From an uncultured Clostridia bacterium (lineage in GTDB: Bacteria; Bacillota; Clostridia; Christensenellales; Borkfalkiaceae): a stretch of 6,115 bases of DNA. Each line of letters opens with the position of its first letter. Position 1 is the stretch's first letter. The notes under the pieces were generated by a model that saw only the letters and a program-made list of their open reading frames with translations, was not told the DNA's origin and did not search any database. The position numbers were made by a program, and so were the translations under genes. The DNA lies in the NCBI GenBank assembly GCA_944369635.1, contig CALVXL010000022.1, forward strand, positions 1-6,115. Direction: 5' to 3'. Below, piece by piece: positions 4,895 through 6,115 of this stretch.

Positions 4895-6115
4895 TCACAC
4901 CGCCGTGTGGAACGTGCGGGAAATGACCTCCCTTTGCTGTTCCTTGGTAAGCTTGTTGAAGTTCACCGCATAGCCCGAAACGCGGATCGTGAGATTCGGA
5001 TATTTTTCGGGATCTTCCATCGCTTCCACAAGCTTTTCACGATTCAAAACATTGACGTTTAAATGGTGGGCGTCCTGTGCGAAATAACCGTCGAGAATGG
5101 CGACCAAATTATTGACCTTTTCTTCTTCTGTCTTTCCGAGGGCGGAAGGCACGATGGAGAAGGTATTGGAAATGCCGTCCTTGCCGTAATCGTAGGAAAG
5201 TTTCGCCACGGAATTGAGCGACGCGAGCGCCCCGTGCGTTTCGCGGTTATGCATCGGGTTTGCGCCCGGCGCAAAGGGCTCTCCCGCCTTTCTTCCGTCA
5301 GGCGTCGCGCCCGTCTTCTTTCCGTAAACGACGTTGGAAGTAATGGTCAAAGCGGAAAGCGTGTGCTTTGCGCCGCGATATGCGGGCGTTTTGCAAAGTT
5401 CTTTATAGACCTTTTCGAAAATTTCCTGCGCAATGGAGTCCACACGGTCGTCGTCGTTGCCGAATTTGGGGAAATCGCCCGTCGTTTCGAAATCTACGAT
5501 AATCCCCTGTTCGTTTTTGATGGGCTTGACTTTAGCGTATTTGATGGCGGAAAGCGAATCGGCGATGACGCTGAGCCCCGCGATTCCGAACGCCATGAGC
5601 CGATCGACATAGGTATCGTGCAAAGCCATCTGCAACTTTTCGTAAGCGTATTTATCGTGCATGAAGTGAATGACGTTCATCGTGTTCACGTAGGTTCTCG
5701 CAAGCCATGCAAGGTAGAAATCGAAGCGCTCCATAACTTTATCGTATTCCAGCACTTCGCCCTCGTAGACGGGCATTTTCGGCCCCACCTGCATGAAATA
5801 ACGCTCGTCTATACCGCCGTTGAGCGCCATAAGCAACGTTTTCGGCAAATTGCAACGCGCGCCGAAGAACTGCATTTGTTTGCCGACCTTCATGCGACTG
5901 ACGCAACAGGCGATGGCGTAATCGTCCCCGCCTTCGCGGCGCATGAGATCGTCGTTTTCGTACTGAATGGAATCAGTTTCCACCGAAACGCGCGCGGCGT
6001 ACTTTTTGAAATTTTGCGGCAGATTTTGCGACCAGAGCACCGTAAGATTCGGTTCCGGCGCACTGCCGAGATTGTAAAGCGTATTAAGAAAACGGAAGGA
6101 ATTTTTGGTGACGAG
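4895..6115 (-). CDS. pflB: Pyruvate formate-lyase (formate acetyltransferase), C-terminal part, cut by the window edge
   Basis: This frame is open to the right edge and supplies the last 406 residues of an enzyme normally about 740-760 long. The N-terminal half and promoter lie outside. PflB converts pyruvate and CoA to acetyl-CoA and formate in anaerobic cytoplasm. The fragment begins LVTKNSFRFLNT, as in known PflB. The catalytic cysteine pair sits in AIACCVS (codons 5908-5903, fragment residues 70-71), equivalent to Cys418-Cys419 in E. coli. The radical glycine is in RVSGYAV near the C-terminus (codon 4975-4973, fragment residue 381, equivalent to Gly734). Adjacent twin cysteines identify true PFL rather than glycerol dehydratase or choline lyase relatives, which have one. 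Other conserved blocks are KQMQFFGAR, ADSLSAIKYAKVKPI, TSNVVYGKKTG, PDGRKAGEPFAPGANP and HHLNVNVLNRE. The stop TGA at 4897-4895 is one base before pflA, forming a pflBA operon. Confidence 0.97.
   Translation of the reverse strand, partial: LVTKNSFRFLNTLYNLGSAPEPNLTVLWSQNLPQNFKKYAARVSVETDSIQYENDDLMRREGGDDYAIACCVSRMKVGKQMQFFGARCNLPKTLLMALNGGIDERYFMQVGPKMPVYEGEVLEYDKVMERFDFYLAWLARTYVNTMNVIHFMHDKYAYEKLQMALHDTYVDRLMAFGIAGLSVIADSLSAIKYAKVKPIKNEQGIIVDFETTGDFPKFGNDDDRVDSIAQEIFEKVYKELCKTPAYRGAKHTLSALTITSNVVYGKKTGATPDGRKAGEPFAPGANPMHNRETHGALASLNSVAKLSYDYGKDGISNTFSIVPSALGKTEEEKVNNLVAILDGYFAQDAHHLNVNVLNREKLVEAMEDPEKYPNLTIRVSGYAVNFNKLTKEQQREVISRTFHTAV

Noticed and set aside
4895..6040. GTG at 6040 as a true start of the formate-lyase gene
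   Set aside because: The frame stays open to the window edge and the upstream residues (LVTKNSFRFLNT) match PflB, so the codon is an internal valine.
4895..6115. Possible glycerol dehydratase (glycyl-radical type), suggested by the nearby glycerol kinase
   Set aside because: The adjacent Cys-Cys pair and the close match to PflB throughout point to pyruvate formate-lyase. The activase also lacks the extra ferredoxin-like cluster insert.

Overview
All supported genes lie on the minus strand, so the window reads from right to left. The proteins suggest an anaerobic, low-to-moderate GC Firmicute of the Clostridia type. The reasons are a canonical pyruvate formate-lyase with its activase, strong AAGGAGG-type ribosome binding sites, sigma-A promoters with 17-bp spacers and U-tract terminators. 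The exact lineage cannot be fixed from sequence alone.

Region 1 (6115 to 4183) holds the C-terminal 406 residues of pyruvate formate-lyase (pflB), running off the right edge, then a complete activase (pflA) one base after the pflB stop. PflA installs the glycyl radical on PflB, which then splits pyruvate to acetyl-CoA and formate. A strong intrinsic terminator is built into the last codons of pflA.

Region 2 (4165 to 1213) is a self-contained three-gene operon. A near-consensus promoter (TTGAAA, 17 bp, TATAAT) sits directly behind the pflA terminator, and its -10 box ends only 6 bases before the glpK ATG. The predicted transcript therefore starts at the start codon itself: glpK appears to be leaderless. 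Glycerol kinase is followed with no gap (TAA then ATG) by an alpha/beta hydrolase resembling monoacylglycerol lipase, and after 3 bases by a PPC/DUF296 protein. A hairpin with U-tract closes the operon. The simplest reading is that the lipase frees glycerol from glycerides, the kinase makes glycerol-3-phosphate, and the PPC protein has an unknown, possibly regulatory, role.

Region 3 (1212 to 1) is visibly more AT-rich. A strong promoter and a leader of about 140 nt precede a 207-residue two-helix membrane protein with a helical tail. It is followed by a 55-residue single-helix membrane protein and the first 35 residues of another unrecognised protein cut by the left edge. None of the three is recognised. 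Their order and spacing suggest one transcription unit.

No RNA genes, CRISPR arrays, transposases or insertion sequences were seen. The most notable observations are the leaderless glpK promoter, the lipase/kinase/PPC gene combination, a glycerol kinase lacking the usual regulatory histidine, and the small-membrane-protein cluster with its structured leader.
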